From the NCBI RefSeq assembly GCF_007655135.1, contig NC_045133.1, positions 28,679,845-28,743,844 of the forward strand: 64,000 nt of DNA, written 5' to 3'. The position numbers and the translations under genes are program-made. A model generated the notes under the pieces. The model saw nothing but the letters and a program-made list of their open reading frames with translations. It was not told the origin of the DNA and searched no databases. How positions within the stretch are numbered: position 1 is the first letter of the stretch; each line of letters starts with the position of its first letter. This DNA comes from Punica granatum. Its lineage: Eukaryota; Streptophyta; Magnoliopsida; Myrtales; Lythraceae. Of the stretch, positions 11,150 through 23,224 are shown in pieces.

Positions 11150-12290
11150 AACAGTTAATCACGTCACGCCATTTGTTACCGTTCGCCTTTGCAGCTTCTA
11201 CCATGTGTCGCCACCATACAAGCGCCCATGTGATTTCTGTCACGTGTCGCCATGTGTGGACAATAAATACTAAAACAATTGATTATACAAATGAACTCAA
11301 TTAAATGGAAAAATTTATTTTAATCGAAACGCATAGAAATTTATAAAAAAATATAAACACGTGCAAAAATATTACATATATATATATATACTTAATTAAA
11401 TGAAAAAAGAAACACGTGCAAATCTGAAAAAATAAAACGTGCAAGACAATCGAGTTGGTAGAATTTCAATGCCGTACAAAAAAAAAAGAAACACGTGCAA
11501 AAATATTACACATATATGTAAACTTAATTAAATGAAAAAAGAAACACGTGCAAATTTGAAAAAAAAAGTGCAATATAATCGAATTGTCAATAATATATAA
11601 TGTATAATGGCTGGAAAATTTTGCCAGGTTCTACCATGTGGCACTCAACTCTTCCCCTATACTTAACACGTGGCACTCGAGGCTTTCATATGCTTGACAC
11701 ATTGCTCCACCAAGTTCTGCCATGTGTCGTCCTCTGCTATGTGTCGAGACTTCTCATATTCTCGACACATTGGCATATTAATAAATTACTAATTAAACTC
11801 TTGATCCATTGACATATTAATAAATTACAAATAAATTACCGAAAGATTATTTTATAAAAAATAAAAATAAAAATATATTATAAAAAAGATTCACTTGACA
11901 CATGGATATTAATATATTAAAACTTTACAAATTAATTACAAATTAAACTCTTGACACACATTGACATTTTAATGTGTAAGTAAAAAAAAAATACAAATAT
12001 TTTAATGTGTTCATGTGATATAGGTTCATGTATATGTCAAAATATTATAGAATTATTAGCGTAAATATATAAATAGAATATTAGAGGTTTAAAATACTAC
12101 TTTTATGTTTAAACACACATGACAAGAAATTTTTTTTAAAAATATTTTTTAATGCCTATCTAAAACATTTAATCTCTTTCTCGCAACAAATATGAAAATA
12201 TTATAAAGCCGCCCGTCTCCATGCCAAATATGCGTTCATGTGATATATGTTCATGTATGTGTTGTTATAATATATTTTCAACATATATCA
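11150..12290. repeat. Repeat-rich AT block after the MULE
   Basis: Holds the third copy of the ~145-bp unit (about 11155-11290). Short repeats of an AAACACGTGCAAA motif follow at about 11357, 11410, 11488 and 11543, then CATGTG/GTGTCGA motifs at 11632-11775. From 11780 to 12290 it is very AT-rich with TTGACACATTGACAT-like repeats. No gene seen. Confidence 0.45.
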
Positions 12291-12298
12291 TCAAGGTT

Positions 12299-12432
12299 GG
12301 ATTTTCAAACAAACTCGGGACTAAGAAAAATATTTTTATGTATAATATTGATTCTTGAATTTTTCTAAACACAGTGATGGTCCCAGATTATTTTTCGATT
12401 ATCCGATTGAGAAGACAATAATTTCTGGCCTA
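12299..12432 (+). repeat. Tandem unit A, interrupted by the solo LTR
   Basis: Aligns with the units at 13735 and 13888. Shared landmarks are GATTTTCAAA, ACTCGGGA, TTTTTCTRAACACAGTG, GGTCCCARATTATTTTTCG, ATCCGATTGARAAGAC and the closing GGCCTA. Its end is separated from unit B by a 1.3 kb LTR insertion. Confidence 0.65.
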
Positions 12433-13734
12433 TGATCCGCTGCGAATATATATAAAGATAAGCGCGAATTCTACCAGCAAATGCACTGGGTCAGATCAAG
12501 TGATATAGTGATGAATAGAGTGTCGATCCCACGAGGATTAATTAAATACTAAACCTATATTAGATTCTATTATTATCTAGGCAATCAAATTGAGAGAATT
12601 AACTAATTAAACTACTAACCAACCTAAATCGTCACAAAGAGCAGAAAGAGAATTGTATGAAAAAATATCAATTGGAAATGCGAAAAACAGAATCCACCCT
12701 AGTTTTACTAATCAGATTGCCATCATGTTATATAGATTAATAGCTATGTGGTCATTCAAGTAAGTTTATCAAACCTTTAAAATTAAAGTCTTAAACCCTT
12801 AATTAATTAATCAGTTCCCGTATCTCTAATTAATAGTGGACTCTAAATTACAATCATACACCTTCCAGTACTATGATTGCCTAATGCCCTAAACTAATTA
12901 TCCCTAATGTCTTAGCGAATAACTAACTAGAAATATTGCATTAATCCATGGATAATCTCTAATTAAACTAATTAACGCAGCTTCCGCATTTAATTAATTA
13001 GTCTAATAAAGAATTCCTAGCAAACCCTATCTCAACTCCCATATCAATAGTGTTTTTAACAATTATAACCAATTAAGAATTATAATTGAAATTATAGGAA
13101 TTGCAATAATGAATCATCTACAAATCTATTGATCCTATAACATGGCTACAATCATCATATTAGCTACCTAGGGTTTCATCATATTCCCACAAGAGAAGCT
13201 TAGAACGTCATGGAATTGAAAACACAATTATAATTCAAATGAGTCATTGCAATAAAATTCATATTCAGCAATAAACTTAACATATTAAATCCTAAAACAA
13301 AAACCCAACAATTCCTTCAAGAAGTAGTCTTTTCTACAATGCTTTGCTTCCAATCAATTGATCAAGATGACGGCTCAAGAACAAGACTCTCTCAAGGACT
13401 CTCTAAGTTAAAAGAATGGTAAAAGATAGCTAAAAAAATGGTCATTCTAATCTCCTCATAAGGAGTATATTTTTTTTCTTTCCAAAACAAAAAAAGATTT
13501 CCAAAAGATATTGGTTGGCTCCCAAATCTGGCGAAAGTTGCCAGCCTAGATGATTTAGCTTCTTCCAAATTGTGCAAAACTCCTCAATATTGCTCGTAAT
13601 TCCATCTAAGTCCTCAAGGACCTACAATATCAAACTACACATAATTAAGCATCAATTTCTTATAATTTCTATAAAATTAATAATAATTTAACATGAATTG
13701 CACAATAAAATATAAGTATAATATGCCCTTATCA
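12433..13734. mobile_element. Solo LTR of an LTR retrotransposon
   Basis: The 1,302-bp sequence starts TGATCC and ends TTATCA, which gives the TG...CA ends of an LTR (and TGAT...ATCA as a short inverted repeat). It is flanked by a perfect 5-bp direct repeat GCCTA (12428-12432 and 13735-13739). It lacks coding sequence and a second copy is not seen, so it is a solo LTR rather than a full element. An internal GTGTCGATCCCACGAGG motif (about 12520-12536) is one I associate with a common dispersed plant retroelement family. The insertion splits a tandem array: the sequence on either side continues the ~150-bp unit. Confidence 0.75.
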
Positions 13735-14040
13735 GCCTACGTGCTTTAATTTTGATTTTCAAATTTGAGACGATACTCGGGATTGTAAAATATTTTTTTG
13801 CATATTATTGATCCTCGACTTTTTCTGAACACAGTGGTGGTCCCAAATTATTTTTCGGATATCCGATTGAAAAGACGAGAATTCCGAGCCTACGTGCTTT
13901 AATTTCGATTTTCAAATTCGAGATGATACTGGGGATTGAAAAATATTCTTCTGCATAATGTCAATCCTCGAATTTTTCTGAGCACAACAGTATTCTCGGA
14001 TTATCTTTCGGGTATCTGGTTGAGAAGATTGAATTTCAAA
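13735..14040 (+). repeat. Tandem units B and C (~153 bp each)
   Basis: Unit B is 13735-13887 and unit C runs from 13888 to about 14040. Both begin GCCTACGTGCTTTAATTT. Both contain GATTTTCAAAT, TCCTCGA.TTTTTCTGA and a GGTATC/GGATATC box followed by GATTGARAAG. A related unit opens the second copy of the large repeat at about 23230-23410. This looks like the 5' part of the large repeat rather than an independent satellite. Confidence 0.65.
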
Positions 14041-14810
14041 AATAATCGAGCAATTACGATCGATGCTTATTAGAGGTTCGATATCAATTTTTATTCAAGA
14101 TTTGATCTCCGTCGATACAAATTGGAATTCTCACGAAGTCGATGAATTTTCGAATTTCTCAATTTCAAAGTCTTCATTTCGAAATAATCGGCGAATCCTG
14201 GAAAATCGATTTTCACGCCGAAGACACGCGTATGAGTAAAATTGCAAAAAAAAAGAGGCCATGTGCAGAAAGGTCGGCCCTTTTCTGCCACCTGCTTCTT
14301 CTCATCTTCCTCCTCTTTCTTCTTTCTTTTCTTCTTTTTCTTTTTCTCTCTGCAGGGTCAAGCAACTTGCCCGACCCGAGCCTGCAACCTACTCATTTTA
14401 TCCCGGCGCCTACCCTGCGGCTTCTGCTCAACCTCTGCTTCTTCTTTTCCAGCACGACAAGTAGGGAGGACAGATCAGTAGATCAACATCACCATCATCC
14501 TTTCCGCTATTCTTCTCCTCGTTTACTTTTCTTTCGGTGGGTTTTCTCGGGGGTTCAGATCGGAGAGAGCACGAGAATCTTCTGATAATCCCACCTCCTG
14601 GGCTCTCTTGGCTTCATGGCATTTCCTTGATCATCACCTCCATTCCATTTTTCTCTCAAGACCTAATCATCAGATTTCCTTCATCATCTTCTTCATCTTC
14701 CCTAGAGGGAGATAACCATCTCTTTTGCTCCTTTTCCCTATCGGTTCCTGCTCTCGGCTCCCTTAGTTGCACTGGACCAGCAACCATTCTTCTTGGGATA
14801 TTCCCTCACC

Positions 14811-14935
14811 TCACCCGACTCCCTCTTAGCTCACACTCACCCGAATCCCCCTTAGCTCACTCACCTGACTCCCTCACAGCTCACTCACTCGACTCCCTCT
14901 CAGTTCACACTTACCCGACTCCCCCCTCAACTCAC
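14811..14935 (+). repeat. Minisatellite, ~25-bp unit
   Basis: About five imperfect copies of CACCCGACTCCCTCTTAGCT followed by CACT, inside copy 1 of the large repeat. Copy 2 has similar but dispersed CTCAGCTC motifs at about 23990-24130. Confidence 0.65.
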
Positions 14936-15167
14936 TTTCTCACAGCTCACTCACCACTTAACCTTAGCCCCCCTCACCTTCCCGGACTCACCACCATCGA
15001 CTCATATGGCTCCAGCTCTTCCCTCCCATTCTCTTCTTCCCTTCGATCTCCCTTTACTCCTCTCATGGTTGTCCTGCAACTTCCTTGACCCTAGCTCAGT
15101 CTACTCATTCTATCCCTCAGCTCTCTCTCGAGTTCTGTCTCTCATCCTATCCCTTCCTCACTCTCGG

Positions 15168-15426
15168 GAAGAACAAACAAAATAGAAGACAGAACAAAGA
15201 GAACAAAAGATGGAACAAAAAAGCAAAACAAATAGAACAGAGAAGCATAGCAAACATAATAGAGGGGAGAACAGAACAAAAGAACAAAAGAACAAAAGAA
15301 CAAACAGAACATAAGACATAATAAAAAAACATAACAAACAGAAAAGAAAAGCAGAACAAATAGAAACAAAAGAGAGAACAGAACATAAAAGCAAACAGAA
15401 CAGAACAGAACAGAAGAGAAGAGCAG
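15168..15426 (+). repeat. A-rich low-complexity tract (AACAGA/AACAAAAG repeats)
   Basis: Nearly pure purine plus C: repeated GAACAAAAGAACAAA and ACAGAACAGA. The 100-130-codon frames on the minus strand here (rich in Leu, Phe, Cys and Ser) are a compositional artefact. Confidence 0.7.
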
Positions 15427-18299
15427 GGGGACAATAGACATCTCCTTTCCTCTCGTTGTTTCCCATTCTTAACCTCCCTTTGAGGTCGGCTGTAGCTTGT
15501 CTTGTGTGATCGGGTGTGGCGGCGTTTCTCCTCGGAGTTCATGTAGTCCCCTTGGCGCTTGCTCGGAAAAGGTATAATACTTCAACCTTAGTGGCATGAC
15601 TAGGTCTTCGTTTTTGTGTTTGGTTCGATGATTGCATGAATGAAGGTAATGAGTGAAGGTTTTGGTCGATAATATTGAGAACCAGTTTGTTAATCCTAGT
15701 CGACTGTTTAAAATCGGGATGTGTGATGAAATAAAACTGACATGAGCATGAATTTGAACATTTTAAAGGATCGAGCTTAAAATTGCTTGTTTGAAACGGA
15801 AATGAATACATACGAATTGAATCTCATGTTCACTCGGTTTTAAGGGGATGAAATCACTAAAACACACCAAAATCGGCTTAATTAATCACTTGAACTTAAA
15901 ACCGGTAAATTAAGTCTTGAGGTGAATATACATGCTCGTGTTTGTATGAGGGAATGTTCGAATGCATGTTTGATTAAAATCTCATATGAACTAGATCAAT
16001 CATATCAACTCGGGTTAAAATCGGTTTTAATTTCGAGACGATTGGGAATTAGAGCTCTCATCGAACGGTACATCATGGCTGGTTTGACGGCTTGAAACTC
16101 GCAAACCAAAGCATTCGACAAATTTATTTAATTTAATTGATCTCACACGTGTAGTATTTGGGACAACCCACTCGGCTAATTAATCCACTCGACTTTTAAA
16201 TAAATTACATGAACAGGTGAACAACTTTTAATCGAGTCGATAAATTGCGAACTAATAATCATGCCCTTTTTAAACCAATAATTTTCACAAATATCGAGAT
16301 GTGTGGTCCGTGTAGCATGGATAGCTTGGAAGGAGTCAAGTGCCCTGACTCGAGTTTGAGCCCGATTTGAGGCAGCTTAGGTTGGAGCACGGAAGTTCTT
16401 CTTAGACTACTTCTGGGTAAACTGACCAGTCTTTCGACTCCCGTGTGGTCTATACACGACCCCGGTGGATTTAGGGGATTTAGTCGACACCAGCTACTGG
16501 CCGAGGTGGCTCGCATCACTCAGTCTCATTTTAGCAAGACAATTTTTCCGTCTCAAGGGCAAGATTATTGGTTTATGATTTACTGACAATTCTAGTGTTA
16601 GAGTGATCGAAACACTCCTAGCTACAGGTAAAGAAGGGTAACCCATGTAGGCGCATGTTTTATCTGCATAGCCCTCTTTATCTGACCGAAGTATTTATGT
16701 CATTTTAGCATAGATTATGGCGCTTAGGAACATGGATCAGATGCACAAGCGGAGACGACCCATGAAAGGTTGCCCGATCCTCCACAGGGCATGAGTAGAG
16801 ACCTTGGCACTTCCATAGTGTTTCGCGTTTCCACTTCCCTAAGTTTGTGCTTAGATTGAGATTATCTGTCATAAAACACGAAATCAGACTAATCAAGCAC
16901 TCGGCATAGTCAAACACAGGAAAATAGGCGGGTCAAAACCCTAAGTTTCAGGTTATTGGCAAAACACACGTCTGTCATAATTTGTTAATATGTTGGTGTC
17001 ATAAAATAATAAAATTTAAAAGAGACCCACGCACTCATGGCTTGACAACAAACATTATGTATATCAAGTCTTTTTAAGTAAAGCCGAATGCTACGTGCCC
17101 TTTTAGGGCGGCCCATGGCCAATTCTCACCACACATAATTGCTTTGTTTTTGTTTGTTTAGGGTAGAAACACGATTGTTAAGCAACCACAGTTCGTAATT
17201 TGATAATCACGTAAATACAACAATCAACATACAACTTGTTTGTGTTCATTTGCTTTTATCTGTTTTTGTCTGTATTTATTTGTGTTTGTCTGTTTTGTGA
17301 CGGTTCAAGCCCGAACCCATAGGATACGATTCACACGGTGACTCGAGTGCAATATAAGGTCTAGCCTCAAGTCACCGTTTCGACCGTAGTAGTATCCAAG
17401 CGGAGAATGACTCGGGTCGGAATGTGCGAAATGGGGTTAGACAATCATCGGGGAGCTTGACCGGTCCCACGTATATCTCGAGGATCATTTGGCCCTCCTG
17501 GGATCCGTTGGTTCAGCAGAACCTGACCCCCGGCTCTCATGAGCTCGCGTCGCATTAATTTCGATTTCGGTTTTTCCAAAACTCACGGTAAGTGCGAGCG
17601 GAATATTGGCAGAACGTGAGCTTACCGAGATCTATTTATTGTAATTTGAATTTATTATTATTTGAGGGTATATTGTGAGATATTTATTTATACATTTATT
17701 CATATAATGATCCCAGTTGGCAAACGTGGAGTCTAAGAGTCGGATTTGGTTGAGTCGGTTTACTGGTCCCCGAGATGAGCGAGACCACATGAGTCACGGA
17801 ACTGATCCACACGGCGAACCAACCATCACGGTCCGATTAGCAGAGATGCGAGGACGGTGGACCGATCCCCTAACTTGAGGATTTGTTCCTCTTTCGATCT
17901 CCTGAGCCGAATCGATCAATTCCACGAATTTATGGTGTCAAAACGAGCGAGATGAGTGAAACCTAATCAAGCGGTAAATAAATAAAAAAGGGCAGACCTT
18001 AGACAAACTAGAGTACCGATAGGACGTGCGGGATATAGACTCGTACGTAACAGAACCCCTGAATTCGGAACTCCCGGTTTTACAAGACCATATGCCTTAG
18101 CAAACTATGTGTATCATTACCTCTAGATCCAGGCAACTCACCGGTCCCTAACCTTCGGGTCGTAAACAGGTAGTGGCGACTCTTTCTCACGCGTGTCCGT
18201 AGCGCGTCCACCAAGAAGGTGGATGCTCACAAGCCGTGCGATCAGGGCGCACGCATGCGGGTCTCGATGAGACGAAATTTGGGTCCGCACACCCTAATT

Positions 18300-19050
18300 T
18301 AGCGAATAAAGCACTTCGTGCCCTCTTTGCCAAGCCAGCTTCAATAAACTAGATCATCTATACGGCGATTGTCTCTTTTATCATGTTGCCTGAAGGGAAT
18401 CACCCTAGAATATACAATCAAGTTTTATCCCGTCTACTATTGCTGAGGACTTAATAGATTTGTTGCTTGCTCCTCGCGCTCTTTGATAGCAAACACTATT
18501 GAGAGGGCCAAGTTCTCTTTATTTGCAGCAATCACTCTTTATTAGTTGTGAAACTCACAAAATATTGTCTTGCATGCAGGAAAACAAACAGACCTCCATG
18601 AAGCTATCAAGAGCATCAAGAATCGCTACATGGAGCATAACAGACAAGGACGTGACGTGAGGCAGCAAGAAGGAAGCTCTTTCGCATCAGCTCTACAACT
18701 TGAAGCATAAAAAAAAATACCTACATGACCTGAATGGAACATAATTACCTCGGATGCAACCTGGAATAGAAGCAGGTCATGTCTCTTTGGAGTTCTACAC
18801 TATCATAGTAGCTCGCCAACACTATCATGGTTCCAAATCTCGCATGAAGACACGTCACTCCAGGCATAAGCGCGAGCAGCACACCTTGCCCTAACCACAG
18901 CTGCCGAAACAGGATTAATGAAGATTTGGCCACGTTGAGATGCCTTACTACTAGTATAAGCCATTTTGCACCTACATACTTCACCGTGAGAGATGAGGAA
19001 CTTAGTTTCGGATATTATTTCCACTCTTAATATTTTCTTTGAATGCTATG
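18300..19050. pseudogene. Possible gene-fragment relics, unidentified
   Basis: On the plus strand, TTGCATGCAG (acceptor-like, about 18572-18581) is followed by an open stretch to a stop at about 18710. It encodes a hydrophilic tail including EAIKSIKNRYMEHNRQGRDV and ending ALQLEA, which looks like a real C-terminal exon. Upstream (18301-18460), an open segment with one in-frame stop encodes a peptide containing SFIMLPEGNHPRIYNQVL. On the minus strand, 19024-18803 is open for 73 codons. I do not recognise any of these peptides. They may be exon relics carried or broken by the surrounding repeats, and nothing shows that they are expressed. Confidence 0.25.
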
Positions 19051-22000
19051 TTCCAGGATTCCTAGGTCAAACAATACCGTTGCACATGACTTGGGCCATT
19101 TTGACGCAATGTCAAATTTTCAGTCGCTTTGTACTTTTTGAAGAGTATCCGAATCTAAGTACTAGAGTTACCCATAGAAAAAAAAAAGTCATTCTGGAGT
19201 TACCTATAGAAAATTCCTTTGAATATCTCCTCCTCATTAATGTGATAGTTCCATGGAGTTTGGAAATTAATGTATTCTCACGTCATTTTATCGAATCTCA
19301 TATTTAAAGTATTACGTGATTTTTTAATCGTATTCCATATTGGGGTTATAAGCGATTGAGCCTATCTCAAATTCAAAAGCTCGAGCTTATAGGTTATGGT
19401 ATTCAATATCTTATAAACTCACTAGATCCTTCTTAAGTTTTCCATGTGTAATCTAAATTCTGAACGTCTGTCCTCATGTGACAACGTGTGATCCATCATG
19501 CGCCACGTGCTCTTAAATATCTGCCCTCAACAACTGACCAATAGTCGAGCATCTTCTTCCGTGCTCGGGGTAGAGGAGACAAACTAAACTGACAATGAGT
19601 TCCATGCTCGGACCTAATTAACATAAGGCGCACTCTTGGTTACCTCAAAACTGGACGGGGTCACATTTGGGCCAATACTTTGGCTGCCTTCTGTGGTGTG
19701 AGCACAGTCTGATAACATATAAATTTTTGATTGGGCCAGAAAGCTTGAAATCTTCATTGATATTTAGGCTACATATATAAAGATTACTGGCTTCTTGTTC
19801 TCGAAGCAAAATTTCTATAAAACTAACAACTCTACCCTAACAAGAATATCATGTACATCAATGGAAGAAAAATCCCATAAAATATGGAATATGATTAAAA
19901 AAATCCCGTAGTATGAAGTAGCCGCTTACTTTTTTGGGACCTCCCGACTTTGTTGATCAACTCTAATAAATTAATTTTTTATAAATCCAATTTACAAAAG
20001 TTATAGACACCCGGAAATGCGAGGGCTACATGACTAGCTTATACGTATTTGGGTGCAGTAAATGCAATTATATGTAGCATTATTGCAAATCTATTTATAA
20101 TATATAAAAGCTGAAGCGCGACATGTGACAGCTCCATTTGCTAGCCCTCATCTCGGTGTGGAGTGTAATGCGAGTTCTGAGAACTTTAATTGGTAACCTT
20201 CAGCTCGTAGTTAAGTGTCTTCTCGATTACTTAGATAATTAATTTCTTTGAAAAAAGAATCATGTACTTGAATTTCAATTTTAATACAATCAAAATAATT
20301 AATTTTATATTAAAAATCACAAATAAGTATTAAAAGTTTTCTAGAAAACATTTCCAATAAATATTAATTTTTTTAATAATATGACCTAGAGAAATTAAAT
20401 AATTTCTCCATATATATATATATATCAAATAATTATATTTTATTAATTTTTCTAATCACCCACGCAGCTAAAGATAAAATACATGAATAAAACTATATTA
20501 AATGATTCTATTAGATTCATATTCGTATTTTCTATGGAAATCGTTATTTCAAAGAGTAACTAATAATAAACCATTAGAGTACTGAAATCATTAAAATTTT
20601 ACCAACATATAATATAAAGATAAAATACATGAATAAAACTGTACGAAACGATTCTATTAGAGTCATATTCGTATTTTCTATGGAAATCGTTATTTCAAGG
20701 TTGCTTCAATTCCTATTGATAAGGCGCACCCCCTCTCCCCAAAAACCCAACCCAAACCTCCAATTGGGCCGCCAATAGCAATATAAATCGTTGGCTACCA
20801 TAACTGAGTTTTTTTTTTGGTGTAGGGGTGAGAGGTGTGGCCATCAGTTGCGGTTGAAGGAACCTCGAAATTTTGGAATTCCTTTCGTTTTAAAAGAGGT
20901 TTCCGGCGATCCCGATAGAGGGATTGGTGACTAGGGGTGTAAATGAGCAGGTAAGCTGATTTTTTATTAAAATTTCGTGCCCTGACTTTGTTCAGGAGAT
21001 TCTTTTGAAGCCTAAAAAACCAATCAAAAGCTACCTGCAGTGAGGGAAAACCAACCATTAACGGTAACGATTTTTTCGGTCCCCAAGTTTGGAATGATAA
21101 ATTTTCAAAAAAAAAAAGGATTCTAAATACTAAGTAGGTAAACAAGGTCCATCACGTATCAAAAGATTACGATATTCAAGCCCCATTCTTAAAAATAGTA
21201 AGAAACATCGAAATTAAATGAGCGTAAGGCGTGCGAGAGGAATTGGCACTTGAAGTTGGGGATGTCGTAAGGTAAGCGCGTGTTGTGAGGAGGAGGCGAA
21301 GCCACTAATAAATATGAGAATTTAAAAACATTAAACACTAGTAAGGTTAAGATAGAGTTTAGTTCTCAAATGTCATAAAATAACTAATATATAATACAAG
21401 TAATATGCATAAAATAACTTACTTAGGTTCGGGGAATGACTTGTACTAGGTATTTTTTAGTCTTGAAGACCACCTGAATTATATTGAGGGTCCCAAAATG
21501 TTGTTGTTGTTGTTGTTTTTTTTTTGTCGGTAGTATTGTTTTTCGGGTTTTAGATGTTTCACTTATGCCCTAGTTAGTGACCGTCGGCAAGACCCCCAGT
21601 GCCAGCCCCCTCCCCTTCTTCCTATTTTCAAGTCTATGAGTTGATTTTTCTTCATTTATTTTTATCCGTTGTTTTCTAATTTTTTAGTATAACTTCCCCT
21701 TTTTTGTGGTGCTCATTCGGCAGCTCTGTGCACTGCGTGATGCCGTTAAGTGCCATGTTGGCATTTGCTATTAACAAGAAAATTGATGTTGTGCCAAATG
21801 TGACAACGTGACGAAAGTTGGTAATAATTCCATGCAAAGAAAATCATTCCTGCTAAAAATAGAAAAAAGTGCATAGTTAATATTTTCTTGATAATTCACC
21901 CTTCTTAAAAGGTTTATTTCTATTACAAATATCAAATGATCAATTAGTTAATGTTCAAAATGTAATTAAATTCAAAAATATTTGCATAATCCTGGGCATA

Positions 22001-22235
22001 GCCAATCAGAAACAGTATATATATACATATAATATATGTACTACTGCAAAAAGAAGAGAAACTTTTTACACGAAAAAATTGGAGACGAAAGTTAATTGAT
22101 CTAACTTTCCCTTTCCCAAAAAATACTAAAAAACAACATGATTAATTAGTATCCATTAGATGAGATGAAAATTAAAAGTAAATATATAATTTTAATTTTT
22201 TTTAATTATTTACTCTCAACATCTCCTTTAAATTA
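19050..22235. other. Intergenic, no gene seen
   Basis: AT-rich with no supported coding region. The stretch 19440-19720 (CATGCGCCACGTG, GTGCTCGGG motifs) resembles a decayed retroelement piece. The stretch 21720-21815 (GTGATGCCGTTAAGTGCC) is a relic of the element family seen at 6362-7157. A (TA)n tract lies at about 20411-20425, and a 146-bp-offset duplication is listed separately. Confidence 0.4.
20470..20699 (+). repeat. Direct duplication, 84-bp copies 146 bp apart
   Basis: 20470-20553 and 20616-20699 both run from AAAGATAAAATACATGAATA to GGAAATCGTTATTTCAA, with only a handful of differences. The spacer is unrelated AT-rich sequence. Non-coding. Confidence 0.75.
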
Positions 22236-22237
22236 AA

Positions 22238-22468
22238 GGGTTTATTGCACCATATAGCCTAACGTTGACAAATATTCTTAGATATATCCCAACATCGTTT
22301 TTTTACCTAAGGTATCCCAACGTTGCTATTTTTGTTTCACCAATTATCCCCCGGGGGCTAGATAGTGACATGAAATTAGCAACGTTGGGATATCTCAGGA
22401 AAAAAATCGACGTTGAGATAGATTTAAGAATATCTATCAACGTTAGGCTATATGATATAATATACCTT
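22238..22468. mobile_element. Foldback/MITE-like inverted repeat
   Basis: The left arm (about 22238-22340) contains CATATAGCCTAACGTTGA, AATATTCTTA and TATCCCAACGTTGCTA. The right arm (about 22362-22468) carries the same motifs in reverse complement and in mirrored order. The centre (about 22345-22360) includes CCCCCGGGGG. Total length is about 230 bp. Part of it stays open in one frame, but no protein is recognisable. Confidence 0.6.
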
Positions 22469-22731
22469 AAATTAAATCCCTCTTCCCCCTCTTTTCTAAC
22501 GTACCCTCTGATTCTCTATCTCTTGTTTCTAATATACCCCTAATTATTTTCTTAAAAAAATATTTACGATGAATCTGGAAAATCTATAATTTATACAAAA
22601 TTCATATATTTACATTATATAATAAATTAATATCTTCAAATTTTAGAATATAAATTTTTACCAAAAATCCAAATTATCTTGGGATAGTTTTTGCATATTT
22701 GAAATTACGTTGGAATTTGCGCGGCTCACAC

Positions 22732-22736
<5 letters not shown>

Positions 22737-22768
<32 letters not shown>
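22737..22768. repeat. (TA)16 microsatellite
   Basis: An uninterrupted TA run directly before the LTR-like direct repeat that begins near 22790. Confidence 0.9.
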
Positions 22769-22771
<3 letters not shown>

Positions 22772-22789
22772 GCAATTGCGGTACTTTAT

Positions 22790-22975
22790 ATGTAGCTAAC
22801 TCCATGTGTTGAGTATTTGAATTGCATGTGTCCTACACCAGCGATGCAAAGATAATAATTGGGCTTATTTGAGATTTGAATTTTACCACCTTTCAACTCG
22901 AGTTTTTGAATTAATTTAAAATAGGTCCAAATTCATATAAGCTTAGTAAAAATTTAAGATGGTATTAGAGCGAGA
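22790..22975 (+). mobile_element. Short LTR-like repeat with primer-binding-site-like motif (left copy)
   Basis: Homologous in direct orientation to about 27525-27690. Shared features are GAATTRCATGT.TCC.ACACCAGC, TTYACCA..TTCAACTC, TTTTGAATTAA and GTGAAAATTTA/GTAAAAATTTA. It is followed at about 22960-22971 by TGGTATTAGAGC, one base different from the TGGTATCAGAGC primer-binding site (initiator-Met tRNA complement) common in plant LTR retrotransposons. Together with the right copy it would bracket an LTR element of about 4.9 kb, or a small element later filled by the large repeat. Confidence 0.5.
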
Positions 22976-23224
22976 TTATACGTGCCTGTGTGGGCTCACA
23001 TTATCACAAGCCTGTATTGAGTGCAGTCAACGCCCCATATTAGCCTCCTACCCAACTGTCAGTACTTAATTTCGGTTCACCGGCTCCGGAGGGGCAGAAT
23101 CATCATTTCTGTTATCTATTGGAGGAAAATATTTTCAGCTAATTGCTCAAGCATGCACGACTTTTAAAAATGGGGGATTTTCTTAATTCAACACCAATTT
23201 ACCATTTTTCAAAAAATGATACTA

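Larger units (their letters stand above)
13735..18300 (+). repeat. Large non-coding dispersed repeat, copy 1 (LTR-like)
   Basis: About 4.5 kb without a gene, homologous along most of its length to 23225-27410 in the same orientation. Matching landmarks in order: the AACACA..GGT..CC 5' unit; a CT-rich block; AGGTATAA..TAGTGGCATG (about 15570/24650); GCATTCGACAAATTT (about 16110/25660); GCCGAATGCTAC (about 17085/26402); and the 3' end AACAGGTARTGRCGACTC, then ACGAAATTTGGGT.CGCAC (about 18165-18290/27275-27400). GGCGACTC-type motifs near the end of long non-coding LTRs are familiar from Tat/Ogre-like Ty3-gypsy elements, so a long LTR or LARD-type element is the likely identity. ORFs inside (for example 14142-15088) are low-complexity Pro/Ser/Leu/Phe frames and are not called as genes. 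Confidence 0.6.

Noticed and set aside
14142..15088. Overlapping open frames of 150-180 codons rich in Ser, Pro, Leu and Phe
   Set aside because: They lie in the CT-rich and minisatellite part of a non-coding large repeat, overlap each other in different frames, and have no recognisable domain.
15142..15542. Three overlapping minus-strand frames of 99-131 codons with many Cys, Phe and Leu, resembling membrane proteins
   Set aside because: They are translations of an A-rich (AACAGA)n-type tract; hydrophobicity is a consequence of base composition.
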